DNA from: Rhodococcus sp. OK302
GTDB lineage: Bacteria > Actinomycetota > Actinomycetes > Mycobacteriales > Mycobacteriaceae
Assembly: GCF_002245895.1 (NCBI RefSeq)
Contig: NZ_NPJZ01000001.1
Coordinates: forward strand, 2,950,501-3,014,500
Length of the DNA: 64,000 nucleotides
Direction of reading: 5' to 3'
The notes beneath the pieces were generated by a model. It searched no databases. It was not told where the DNA came from and was given only the letters and a program-made list of their open reading frames with translations. Within the stretch, counting starts at the first letter, position 1. Each line of letters begins with the position of its first letter. Positions 49,805-57,393 of the stretch are shown here, piece by piece. The translations under genes were made by a program, and so were the position numbers.

Positions 49805-50546
49805 CGACGTCCTGGTACTGGTTGCTCACGGCACGCGTAGTGCACGGGGAGTGGATATGGTTGCCGCGCTTGCCGATGCAGTGACCGCACAGGTCGGTCT
49901 CACCCGAGTGGCTTTCGTGGATGTTCTCGGGCCCTCACCGGCAGAGGTGCTGCGCGACATTGCGGGGCATGCCATCCTGGTGCCGGCGTTCCTGGCATCG
50001 GGTTACCACGTCCACACCGATGTTCGACGCGAAGTCGATGCCAGCGGACACCGATCGGTAACGGTGACACCCGCGCTGGGGCCGGATCCGGCGCTTGCGC
50101 GCGTTATGTTGCGCCGGTTGTACGAAGCCGGATGGCAGCGCGGTGACGCGATAGTCCTTGCTGCCGCAGGCTCTTCCGATTCGCGTGCACTACGTGATGT
50201 CGAGCGAGCCTCGCTGATGCTGGCCGAGGCGGCAGGATCGCGGGTAGATATCGGGTACATCGCGACCGGTGTGCCGAAAGTTGCCGATGTTGTTGCAGCG
50301 GCACGGGTTCGAGGCGCTCGGCGAGTGTTCATCGCGTCGTATCTGCTGGCGCACGGGCTCTTTCACGAGCGATTGTCCGCTGCTGGCGCCGACGGCGTCA
50401 CCCGGCCGCTCGGAGTGGACTCCGGAGTGGTGGACCTTGTTGTGAGCCGGTACGTCGCGGCGCGAGAACCGGCATTGCAGAACACTTCGCGCTACGATCG
50501 CGGATATGACGGAGACGTATGCAGACCTGGTCGCAGCGGTTCGTGA
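49770..50546 (+). CDS. CbiX/SirB-type sirohydrochlorin chelatase family protein
   Basis: 258 residues. VLVAHGTRSARGVDMVAALADAV holds the family's metal-binding His, and HAILVPAFLASGYHVHTDVRREV the second His region; a repeated half (VLAAAGSSDSRA, FIASYLLAHGLFHER) indicates the two-domain form. It likely inserts iron into sirohydrochlorin. The only possible start is TTG 49770 (GAGG eight bases upstream), inside hemD, giving a 35-bp overlap; its end overlaps the next gene by 41 bp. Matches Rv0259c-type proteins. Confidence 0.85.
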   Translation: MHSIQRITACSNDVLVLVAHGTRSARGVDMVAALADAVTAQVGLTRVAFVDVLGPSPAEVLRDIAGHAILVPAFLASGYHVHTDVRREVDASGHRSVTVTPALGPDPALARVMLRRLYEAGWQRGDAIVLAAAGSSDSRALRDVERASLMLAEAAGSRVDIGYIATGVPKVADVVAAARVRGARRVFIASYLLAHGLFHERLSAAGADGVTRPLGVDSGVVDLVVSRYVAAREPALQNTSRYDRGYDGDVCRPGRSGS

Positions 50547-51138
50547 GTCCGACGCAAAGGCGCAGGTTCTCATCGGCGAACTGACCGATTCGCGGGCACG
50601 GGAGCCTTCTGCACTTCCCGGCTGGAGCCGGGGGCACGTGGTTACCCATCTGTCGCGGAATGCGGACGCGCTCAACAGATTTGTCGTCGGCGTGCACAGT
50701 GGTGAGCCCGCAGAGATGTATCCGGGTGGACCGCCGGCGCGGAACGCTGCTATCGAAGAGGGTGCTGATCGCCCGGCATCACTGTTGGCCGCCGACTACC
50801 GATTCTCCGGCGCGAGGCTGGTCGAGGCGCTGGCCAAAGTGCCGGCAGATCGATTGGACACGCCCGTCAATTGGCGCAAGCCTGTGACGGCTTACGATCT
50901 ACCGATTCTGCGCTGGAACGAGATCGAAATCCATCTGACCGATCTCGACGTCGGATACACCTGTCATGACTGGCCGGCGGAGTACGTCGAGTTTACGTTG
51001 GCCCGGCAATTGGGAGCCCTCGAGGCGGCGGCACCCAACGTGGCGGTGCCCTCGCTCTCGGATGCCGAGACCCTCGCGTGGTTGATCGGGCGACCGCCAC
51101 GGCCCGGGCTGCCGAAACTGCCGGCCTGGCCGTATTGA
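50506..51138 (+). CDS. Mycothiol-dependent maleylpyruvate isomerase-family protein
   Basis: 210 residues of the DinB-like four-helix fold. SALPGWSRGHVVTHLSRNADAL carries the first metal-binding His and RWNEIEIHLTDLDVGY the Glu/His pair typical of mycothiol-dependent isomerases. A C-terminal SCP2-like part follows (PAEYVEFTLARQL). Substrate unknown; members in gentisate pathways isomerise maleylpyruvate, but none of that pathway is here. ATG 50506 lies inside the chelatase gene. Confidence 0.8.
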   Translation: MTETYADLVAAVRESDAKAQVLIGELTDSRAREPSALPGWSRGHVVTHLSRNADALNRFVVGVHSGEPAEMYPGGPPARNAAIEEGADRPASLLAADYRFSGARLVEALAKVPADRLDTPVNWRKPVTAYDLPILRWNEIEIHLTDLDVGYTCHDWPAEYVEFTLARQLGALEAAAPNVAVPSLSDAETLAWLIGRPPRPGLPKLPAWPY

Positions 51139-51151
51139 CTCTGGAGCGTCA

Positions 51152-52885
51152 TCAGCCCAGAAGTACAAGTTCGGCCAGTGCATTGTCGGTCGACGACGCG
51201 GGCACCAGCGCAAACGCTCGCTTACCGATCAGTGCTGCTAGATGCGCGGTGCGCACCGACGGGTCGGCAAACCAACGGCCGTCGGCGGATTGGGTTACCG
51301 GAAGTATTCGTACAGCATCGGAACTCACCTCCGACGCATTCGCGATGATTCCCAGCAGTGGTGGCAGTGGTGTCCGCCCGGTCAGTGCACTCACGATAGT
51401 GGGGAGCGTTGTCAACAGAGTGGTTACCGCGGCATAGGGATTACCGGGGAGGCCGAGCACCACCTTTCCGTTGGGGAGGACGGCCGTCACCTGGGAACCG
51501 CCGGGGCGCGAGGCGACTCGGCCCACCACGATCCGAGCACCCAGACGATCCAGAGCGGAGCGCATTTCGTCGGCAGCGCCGCCGCCGGTCGCCCCCACGA
51601 GCACGATGAGATCGGCGTTGTCTTCTGCAGTCAGAATTGTTTCGAAACCGTCTGCGGTGTCGCGTAAATGGGTGTCGGAGAGGCACTGCACCCCGCACCG
51701 AGACAAGAGTTCCGGCATGATTGCGCCGATGGAATCGCGCGTCTGGCCTTCGCGGAGCGGACCAGATCTGCGGATCTCGTCACCGGTAGTTACGACAGAC
51801 ACTCGCACCGGGCCGCGAACCAGTGCTTCGGACACTTCGCCGCTGGTAGCTGCCGAGACGAGTGCCGGAGTCACCGAGGTGCCGGTGGGAGCGATGGTGA
51901 ATCCGACGCTCCAATCCTCGCCGCGGGGACGAGCGTCGTTGCGCAGCGGCGCAGTGGGAAGACGCGTCAGTAGCGGTGGATTGTTCTCGGAGACAACATG
52001 TTCGTCGCGAATGACCGCGCTTGCGCCGACGGGAAGGTGTGCCCCTGTTGCGATGCGGATTGCTTCACCGTCGGCAAGTTCGGGGGAGCCCTCCGCGCCG
52101 GCAATGTGAACTTCTTCGAGGATTCGCCAGGGGCCCTCACCGGCGACGGCGTATCCGTCCATCGCCGAGACTGCAGAACGCGGCAAATCGCTCTGGGCGA
52201 CAAGCGGTTCGGCGAGAGTTGCACCGAGGCTGGCGGCCAGATTTGCTTGGCGGGGGAGCAGTGGCGTCAAGGAGTCCAGGATCGCGGCGCGAGCCTCAGC
52301 GATGGTCAAGCGAGGCAACATGCGCGCACGCTCGAGATCTTCGGGAGTGTCGCAATCTGCGGTACCGGCTACCGGAAGCGTCGAAAAACCGTCGGCAACA
52401 AGTCTTTTCATCGGTTGATTGTCCAGTCCGGCACCGTCGCGGAGAGTGGAGATTCGCTGACGCAATTCGGAAAACACCCAGGCGGACAACAAGAATTGGG
52501 TTCGATTGTTCTCGTCCACCGCGCAGGTCACCGAGGTCAATGGCGACGTTGCGGCAATCAGGGCATCGACGGTGTCACGGCGGAGATGCGGAAGATCGGC
52601 GGCCAGAACCAGAACAACAGCGTCTTCGGGTATGTCCGCGGCAGTGATGCCGGCCCAGATAGCCGCGACCGGTCCGCTGCCGATCGGCGACTCCTGGGTT
52701 TGCACGATCGAGGCGTCGAGGTCGTCGCGATGGGGTCCGACCACGACGGTCATGTCGAGATGTGCTGTGGCAGCGAGAGCTATGTCGAGAAGTCTGCGAC
52801 CGTGAACCACCAGTCCGGGTTTGTCGACACCGCCCATCCTGCTCGCCCGGCCGCCGGCCAGAACGATCGCACACGTTGAAGGCAT
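51152..52885 (-). CDS. MobA-MoeA fusion for molybdenum cofactor
   Basis: 577 residues. The first about 190 are MobA, molybdenum cofactor guanylyltransferase (LAGGRASRMGGVDKP, VLAADLPHL, CAVDENNRTQFLLSAW). The rest is MoeA, which inserts molybdate (RSAVSAMDGYAVAG, TTGDEI, VGATGGGAADEM, VLGLPGNPYAA). MobA adds GMP to form the bis-MGD used by nitrate reductases such as the one at 42108. ATG 52885 places the LAGG strand at residue 8; a longer start (52903) is possible. Convergent with the mycothiol-type gene. Confidence 0.9.
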   Translation of the reverse strand: MPSTCAIVLAGGRASRMGGVDKPGLVVHGRRLLDIALAATAHLDMTVVVGPHRDDLDASIVQTQESPIGSGPVAAIWAGITAADIPEDAVVLVLAADLPHLRRDTVDALIAATSPLTSVTCAVDENNRTQFLLSAWVFSELRQRISTLRDGAGLDNQPMKRLVADGFSTLPVAGTADCDTPEDLERARMLPRLTIAEARAAILDSLTPLLPRQANLAASLGATLAEPLVAQSDLPRSAVSAMDGYAVAGEGPWRILEEVHIAGAEGSPELADGEAIRIATGAHLPVGASAVIRDEHVVSENNPPLLTRLPTAPLRNDARPRGEDWSVGFTIAPTGTSVTPALVSAATSGEVSEALVRGPVRVSVVTTGDEIRRSGPLREGQTRDSIGAIMPELLSRCGVQCLSDTHLRDTADGFETILTAEDNADLIVLVGATGGGAADEMRSALDRLGARIVVGRVASRPGGSQVTAVLPNGKVVLGLPGNPYAAVTTLLTTLPTIVSALTGRTPLPPLLGIIANASEVSSDAVRILPVTQSADGRWFADPSVRTAHLAALIGKRAFALVPASSTDNALAELVLLG

Positions 52886-52899
52886 GTACCTATGCTGCC

Positions 52900-53199
52900 T
52901 CATCGGAAGTTGTGCCGCGCCCGTGACATGTCGATTCGGCCGTCTTTGATCGGTACGCCTTCGAGTTCCAGCTTCGCGATTTGTCGGTGGGCCAAGTGTG
53001 CGGCGGGTTTTCCCGATGCTCCCAGGACCCGATGCCACGGGAGGTCGGACGAGTCGGTCCGCATGATCCACCCGACCGTCCGCGGGCTGGACAGACCGGC
53101 GGCGTCGGCAATGTCGCCGTACGTGGCGACGCGTCCGGCCGGTATCGAGGCGATGAGTCTGCGAACTTCCTCGATCTGTTCGTCGGTAGTGGCAGCCAT
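52900..53199 (-). CDS. Alkyltransferase-like protein (ATL)
   Basis: 99 residues of the O6-alkylguanine-DNA alkyltransferase DNA-binding fold (AGRVATYGDIADAAGLSSPRTVGWIM). The active-site PCHRV reads PWHRV (Trp for Cys), the hallmark of ATL proteins, which bind alkylated bases, flip them and recruit nucleotide excision repair without transferring the alkyl group. Matches Rv3204. Shares the strand with MobA-MoeA (14 bp gap) and lipV. Confidence 0.9.
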   Translation of the reverse strand: MAATTDEQIEEVRRLIASIPAGRVATYGDIADAAGLSSPRTVGWIMRTDSSDLPWHRVLGASGKPAAHLAHRQIAKLELEGVPIKDGRIDMSRARHNFR

Positions 53200-53210
53200 G
53201 ACGGAAGTCC

Positions 53211-53987
53211 TCAGAGCAACTTGCGGATCAACGCGGCCACTTCGTCGGCGCGCACGTGCGGGACCATGTGATCGCAGTCGAAAGCGACGTCGGTCAAATT
53301 GGGGCCGAGACGATCGGTCATGGCGCTGCGGAATTCGGCGGTGACGTAGGGCGGTTGCACCTTCATGGCCTGGACTATGACCGTCGGCATCGAACTCGGC
53401 GGTAGCACCAACGGGCGGGCGAGTTCTCCCCAGGCAGTGACGACGGCCGGTGTCGACAGTCGCCAGTTGACGCGGCCGTTGTCGAGGTGGACGAGATGCT
53501 CGATGAACTCCTCGTCCAATACCTCGGTGGGAACCTCACCCCACGAGCCATGGATCTTCTCCGATCGGGCCTCCGCGGCGTCGGTGTAATCGGGTGATCC
53601 GATGGTGAGTTCGGCGATGCGACCCATAAAATCGGGGTCGAGGCCGATCGCTGGATCGAGCAGTACGAGTCCACGGACCCGATCGGGTGCTGTCGCTGCC
53701 AGATGCAACGCAAGGGCGCTGCCGAACGAGTGCGCAACTACCAGAACCGGACCCGCTGCGTGTTCGTTGAGAGTGTCGACGAGGTCGGCCACGTGAGCTT
53801 CGATGTTCCACGGCGGCGCCCAGGTGGAACGGCCGTGACCACGCAGATCCGGCGCGATCCAGCGGGCATCGGGAAGTTGATTCTCGGCCATCGACTGCCA
53901 GCGTCGGCCATGGCCGGTGAGGCCGTGCAACGCGAGGATCTCCGGCGCACCGGACGGGCCGTAGAGATAGGTATGGAGAGCAGTCAC
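53211..53987 (-). CDS. lipV: Alpha/beta hydrolase, LipV-like
   Basis: 258 residues. Oxyanion loop LALHGLTGHGRRWQSM, nucleophile elbow VVAHSFGSALAL (Ser), acid region LLDPAIGLDPDF and catalytic His in DCDHMVPH. No signal peptide. GTG 53987 precedes TALHTYLYG; a longer frame upstream runs antisense to the adnA start and is rejected. Position matches Rv3203 (lipV). Esterase or lipase activity is inferred from the fold. Confidence 0.88.
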   Translation of the reverse strand: MTALHTYLYGPSGAPEILALHGLTGHGRRWQSMAENQLPDARWIAPDLRGHGRSTWAPPWNIEAHVADLVDTLNEHAAGPVLVVAHSFGSALALHLAATAPDRVRGLVLLDPAIGLDPDFMGRIAELTIGSPDYTDAAEARSEKIHGSWGEVPTEVLDEEFIEHLVHLDNGRVNWRLSTPAVVTAWGELARPLVLPPSSMPTVIVQAMKVQPPYVTAEFRSAMTDRLGPNLTDVAFDCDHMVPHVRADEVAALIRKLL

Positions 53988-54051
53988 ACGATCAATCTTG
54001 CCCGACGCCGACGATGCATGACTTGTCGGTGCCTTCTGATGGAATGCCTGA

Positions 54052-57000
54052 GTGAGTGAGACGTCGGTGCGCAGCAAATCCACCATCCCGCGGGCGCGGT
54101 TGGTGCATCGAGCGGCGCCGACGCTACCGCCGCGCACCTGGGACAAAGACACGGCGCGATTGTTCGTCGAACCTGCCGACGACCCGTTCATGCAGGCCTT
54201 CGGTGGCACTTCGTGGAATCCGTGGCAGGTCCAGGGTGGACCGGGCACCGGCAAGTCTTCACTGCTCGTAGATCTGGCCGTCGCGAAGATCTCCGGCGGA
54301 GAGGATCCCGAGTCGGTGTTGGTCCTCACACAGTCGCGTCGGGCCGCGACGGCAGTGCGGGAGCAGATCACCGCTGGGTTGTTCGGGTTCGAGCAGGAAC
54401 GGGGTCCGCAGGCCACCCGAGAACCTCTGGTGCGCACTGTCCACTCCTACGCCTTTGCAGTGCTGCGCCTGCAGGCTGCCGCGCACGGCAATGCTCCGCC
54501 GCGCCTGATCACGGGAGCCGAGCAGGATTCGGTGCTGCGCGAGATGCTGCGCGGCGATATCGAGGACGGAGCGCAGTACTGGCCCGAGCGGTTGCGTCCT
54601 GCGCTCGGCATGAACGGGTTTGCAGTCGAACTGCGCGATTTGATGCTGCGTGCCAACGAACGTGGCCTTGGTCCGGAAGATCTCATCAAACTGGGCAAGA
54701 AGCGGCACCGGCCGGAGTGGGTGGCGGCGGGACAATTTGCCGAGGCCTACGAGCAGGGTGTCCTGCTTCGCGGTTCCGTGGGCGTCGAAGCGCCGGAGGC
54801 GACGGCACCGGCGTTGGATGCGGCCGAGCTGATCGGCGCGGCGCTCACGGCTTTCGCCACCGATCCGGAGCTACTGCGGTCCGAGCGTGCTCGTATCCGT
54901 CATCTTCTGGTCGACGACGCGCAGCATCTGGATCCGCAAGCAGCGCAACTGGTTCGGCTGATCGGAACGGGTACCGGCACCACGGTGATCGCCGGCGACC
55001 CCGACCAATCGGTGTTCGGTTTCCGAGGAGCAGATTCGCGGTTCCTGCTCGATCTGGCTGATCGCGGAGGCGAGCGCGCGATCATTCTGCCGACGACATA
55101 TCGAAACAACGCGGACGTCGCGTCGATCGTCGCAAAAATCGCAGCCCGGCTACCCGGCAACCTCGCCCACAGAATTGCAGTGCCGGCCGATCTGTCCGAC
55201 GAAAACCCGGCGCACGCTTCCGTCCGGGTTCTGGGAACCACGGCAAAGGAAGCGGCAGTCGTCGCGGATACCCTTCGGCGGGCGCATCTCCTCGACGGAA
55301 TCCCGTGGTCCGACATGGCCGTCATCGTGCGTTCGGTACCACGCACTTTGGCGCCGCTTCGACGCGCGCTGCTCGCGGCCGGTGTGCCCGTCACGACAGC
55401 AGCCACCGAACTGCCGCTGGCCCGTCAGCATGGCGTATCCGGACTCCTCTTGTTGCTGCGGGCCCTGGGCCGGGACGGCTTCACCGGAGACGACGCCTTG
55501 GCGCTCATGTCCGGACCCATCGGCGGGGCCGAGCCTGTTACCCTGCGACGTTTGCGTCGAGGACTGCGCCGCGTCGAACTGGCAGCCGGAAACGATCGCG
55601 ATTCTGCCGAACTGTTGCGGCTCATCCTTATCGACGAGGACCGCGCGCAGTCCAAGCGGTTGACTGCAAAGCTCACCGATGTCGAATCGGCTGCACTCAA
55701 ACGAGTGATGTCCGTGCTCCGCAAAGCCCGCGTGCCCCTCGAACGCAATCTCGGCGTCGAGGAAATCCTGTGGGCGGCGTGGCAGGCCACAGGGCTCGAA
55801 CGCCGGTGGGCAGCAGCGTCGGCGCGCGGTGGCCCGATCGGATCGCAAGCTGATCGTGACCTCGACGCCGTCGTTGCACTCTTCGATGCAGCGGCCAATT
55901 ACGTGGATCGACTACCGCGTTCGCAACTGGCGGGGTTTGTCGACTATCTCACCAGCCAGGAGATCCCGACGGATTCACGAAGTCGTTCGGTGATTGCTCC
56001 CGACGCAGTCACCGTGGTCAGCGCCCATGCGGCGGCGGGACGTGAATGGGCTGTGGTCGCGGTAGCGGGTGTTCAGGAAGGTCTCTGGCCGAGCCTGCGG
56101 GCGCGCGGGTCGCTCCTGCGGACTGAGGCGTTGATCGACCTGATAAACGGAGTCTCCGACGGCAGCGACTCGGCCGAAGAACGGTTGTCGAGAACCGCAC
56201 CGCTGCTGGCCGAAGAGCGTCGACTGTTTCTTGTGGCCTGCAGCCGCGCTCGTCGTCGGCTACTGGTCACGGCTGTCGAATCCGCTTCGGGGGATACCGA
56301 TCTGGTGCCGTCACGCTTTGTCGACGAACTGCTGCGCGGTGATCAGTTCGACGACAGTCTCGGTGAGGTTGCCGTGGTGGCGCCCGAACCCGGCGATACC
56401 CGGGTGTTGTCCTTGCCGGCACTGGTGGCGCAACTGCGCAGTGTGGTGTGCGACCTGGACCTCGCTGACGGAGATCCCGAGAAGCATGCCCGCGCAGCGC
56501 GTCAATTGGCGCGCCTCGCCGCGGCCGGAGTACGCGGCGCACACCCCGATCAGTGGTACGGAACGGCGCCGCCCAGCACGGTGGCACCGTTGTGGCAGCC
56601 CGAGGACGGCCCGGTCGCACTCTCGCCGTCCACCATCGAACTACTCGAAACATGCCCGCTCCGCTGGGTATTCGAGCGTCACGGCGGCTCCGACGGGGAC
56701 AACACGCATGCCATTGCGGGCACTCTGGTGCACACTTTGGTCCAGGCGCTCGCCGGTCGTATTCCGCCCGACCAGGTGGAGAAGGCCCTCGAAAATGCTT
56801 GGGAATCCATCGATCTCGGTTCGCAGTGGTATTCCCGCCGCGAACTCAATCGAACCCGCGAAATGTTGTCCACGTTCACCGCGTGGATGAACGCAACGCG
56901 CGGTGAGCTCACCGAAGTGGGGGTGGAGGTAGCGGTCGAGGGAATCCTCGAACCTCGTGAAGAAGGTCAACCGGCCGTCAAACTGCGTGGCCGGATAGAT

Positions 57001-57393
57001 CGCCTCGAACGGGACACCGAGGGGCGCCCGGTGATCGTCGACGTCAAGACCGCACGAAATCCCGTCACCAACGAGGCCGCGCAGTCGCACGCGCAGTTGG
57101 CGGCGTATCAGGTGGCAGCGGCCGAAGGTGCGATCGACGGCGAACCCGCCGCGCAACCGGGCGGTGCTCGACTGGTGTTCGTTGCCAAGTCCAATAAGAA
57201 GGACGGTGCGTCGCAGCGTGTCCAACCCCCGCTCACCGCTGAAGCTGTCGAGATGTGGCGTGACGTCATCCACAACGCCGCCGCCGCAACGCAGGGGCCG
57301 CAGTATCTGGCCCGGGTCAATGACGGATGCCGGCACTGCCCGGTCCGCTCCAGTTGCCCGGCGCACGACGAAGGACGACAGGTGAGTTCCTAA
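54052..57393 (+). CDS. adnA: AdnA, helicase-nuclease subunit of the AdnAB complex
   Basis: 1113 residues. Walker A GGPGTGKSS at 62-70, helicase motif GDPDQSVFGFRGAD, and a RecB-family nuclease domain with RGRIDRLERD and IVDVKTAR (catalytic Asp and Lys). A 4Fe-4S clasp is formed by Cys in LLETCPLRW plus CRHCPVRSSC near the end, as in AddB and mycobacterial AdnA. Together with AdnB it resects double-strand breaks for homologous recombination. The stop TAA is directly followed by the adnB ATG, so the two are coupled. Confidence 0.93.
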   Translation: MSETSVRSKSTIPRARLVHRAAPTLPPRTWDKDTARLFVEPADDPFMQAFGGTSWNPWQVQGGPGTGKSSLLVDLAVAKISGGEDPESVLVLTQSRRAATAVREQITAGLFGFEQERGPQATREPLVRTVHSYAFAVLRLQAAAHGNAPPRLITGAEQDSVLREMLRGDIEDGAQYWPERLRPALGMNGFAVELRDLMLRANERGLGPEDLIKLGKKRHRPEWVAAGQFAEAYEQGVLLRGSVGVEAPEATAPALDAAELIGAALTAFATDPELLRSERARIRHLLVDDAQHLDPQAAQLVRLIGTGTGTTVIAGDPDQSVFGFRGADSRFLLDLADRGGERAIILPTTYRNNADVASIVAKIAARLPGNLAHRIAVPADLSDENPAHASVRVLGTTAKEAAVVADTLRRAHLLDGIPWSDMAVIVRSVPRTLAPLRRALLAAGVPVTTAATELPLARQHGVSGLLLLLRALGRDGFTGDDALALMSGPIGGAEPVTLRRLRRGLRRVELAAGNDRDSAELLRLILIDEDRAQSKRLTAKLTDVESAALKRVMSVLRKARVPLERNLGVEEILWAAWQATGLERRWAAASARGGPIGSQADRDLDAVVALFDAAANYVDRLPRSQLAGFVDYLTSQEIPTDSRSRSVIAPDAVTVVSAHAAAGREWAVVAVAGVQEGLWPSLRARGSLLRTEALIDLINGVSDGSDSAEERLSRTAPLLAEERRLFLVACSRARRRLLVTAVESASGDTDLVPSRFVDELLRGDQFDDSLGEVAVVAPEPGDTRVLSLPALVAQLRSVVCDLDLADGDPEKHARAARQLARLAAAGVRGAHPDQWYGTAPPSTVAPLWQPEDGPVALSPSTIELLETCPLRWVFERHGGSDGDNTHAIAGTLVHTLVQALAGRIPPDQVEKALENAWESIDLGSQWYSRRELNRTREMLSTFTAWMNATRGELTEVGVEVAVEGILEPREEGQPAVKLRGRIDRLERDTEGRPVIVDVKTARNPVTNEAAQSHAQLAAYQVAAAEGAIDGEPAAQPGGARLVFVAKSNKKDGASQRVQPPLTAEAVEMWRDVIHNAAAATQGPQYLARVNDGCRHCPVRSSCPAHDEGRQVSS

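Noticed and set aside
53988..54051. SOS box in the lipV/adnA spacer
   Set aside because: No TCGAAC-N4-GTTCGA-like sequence found.
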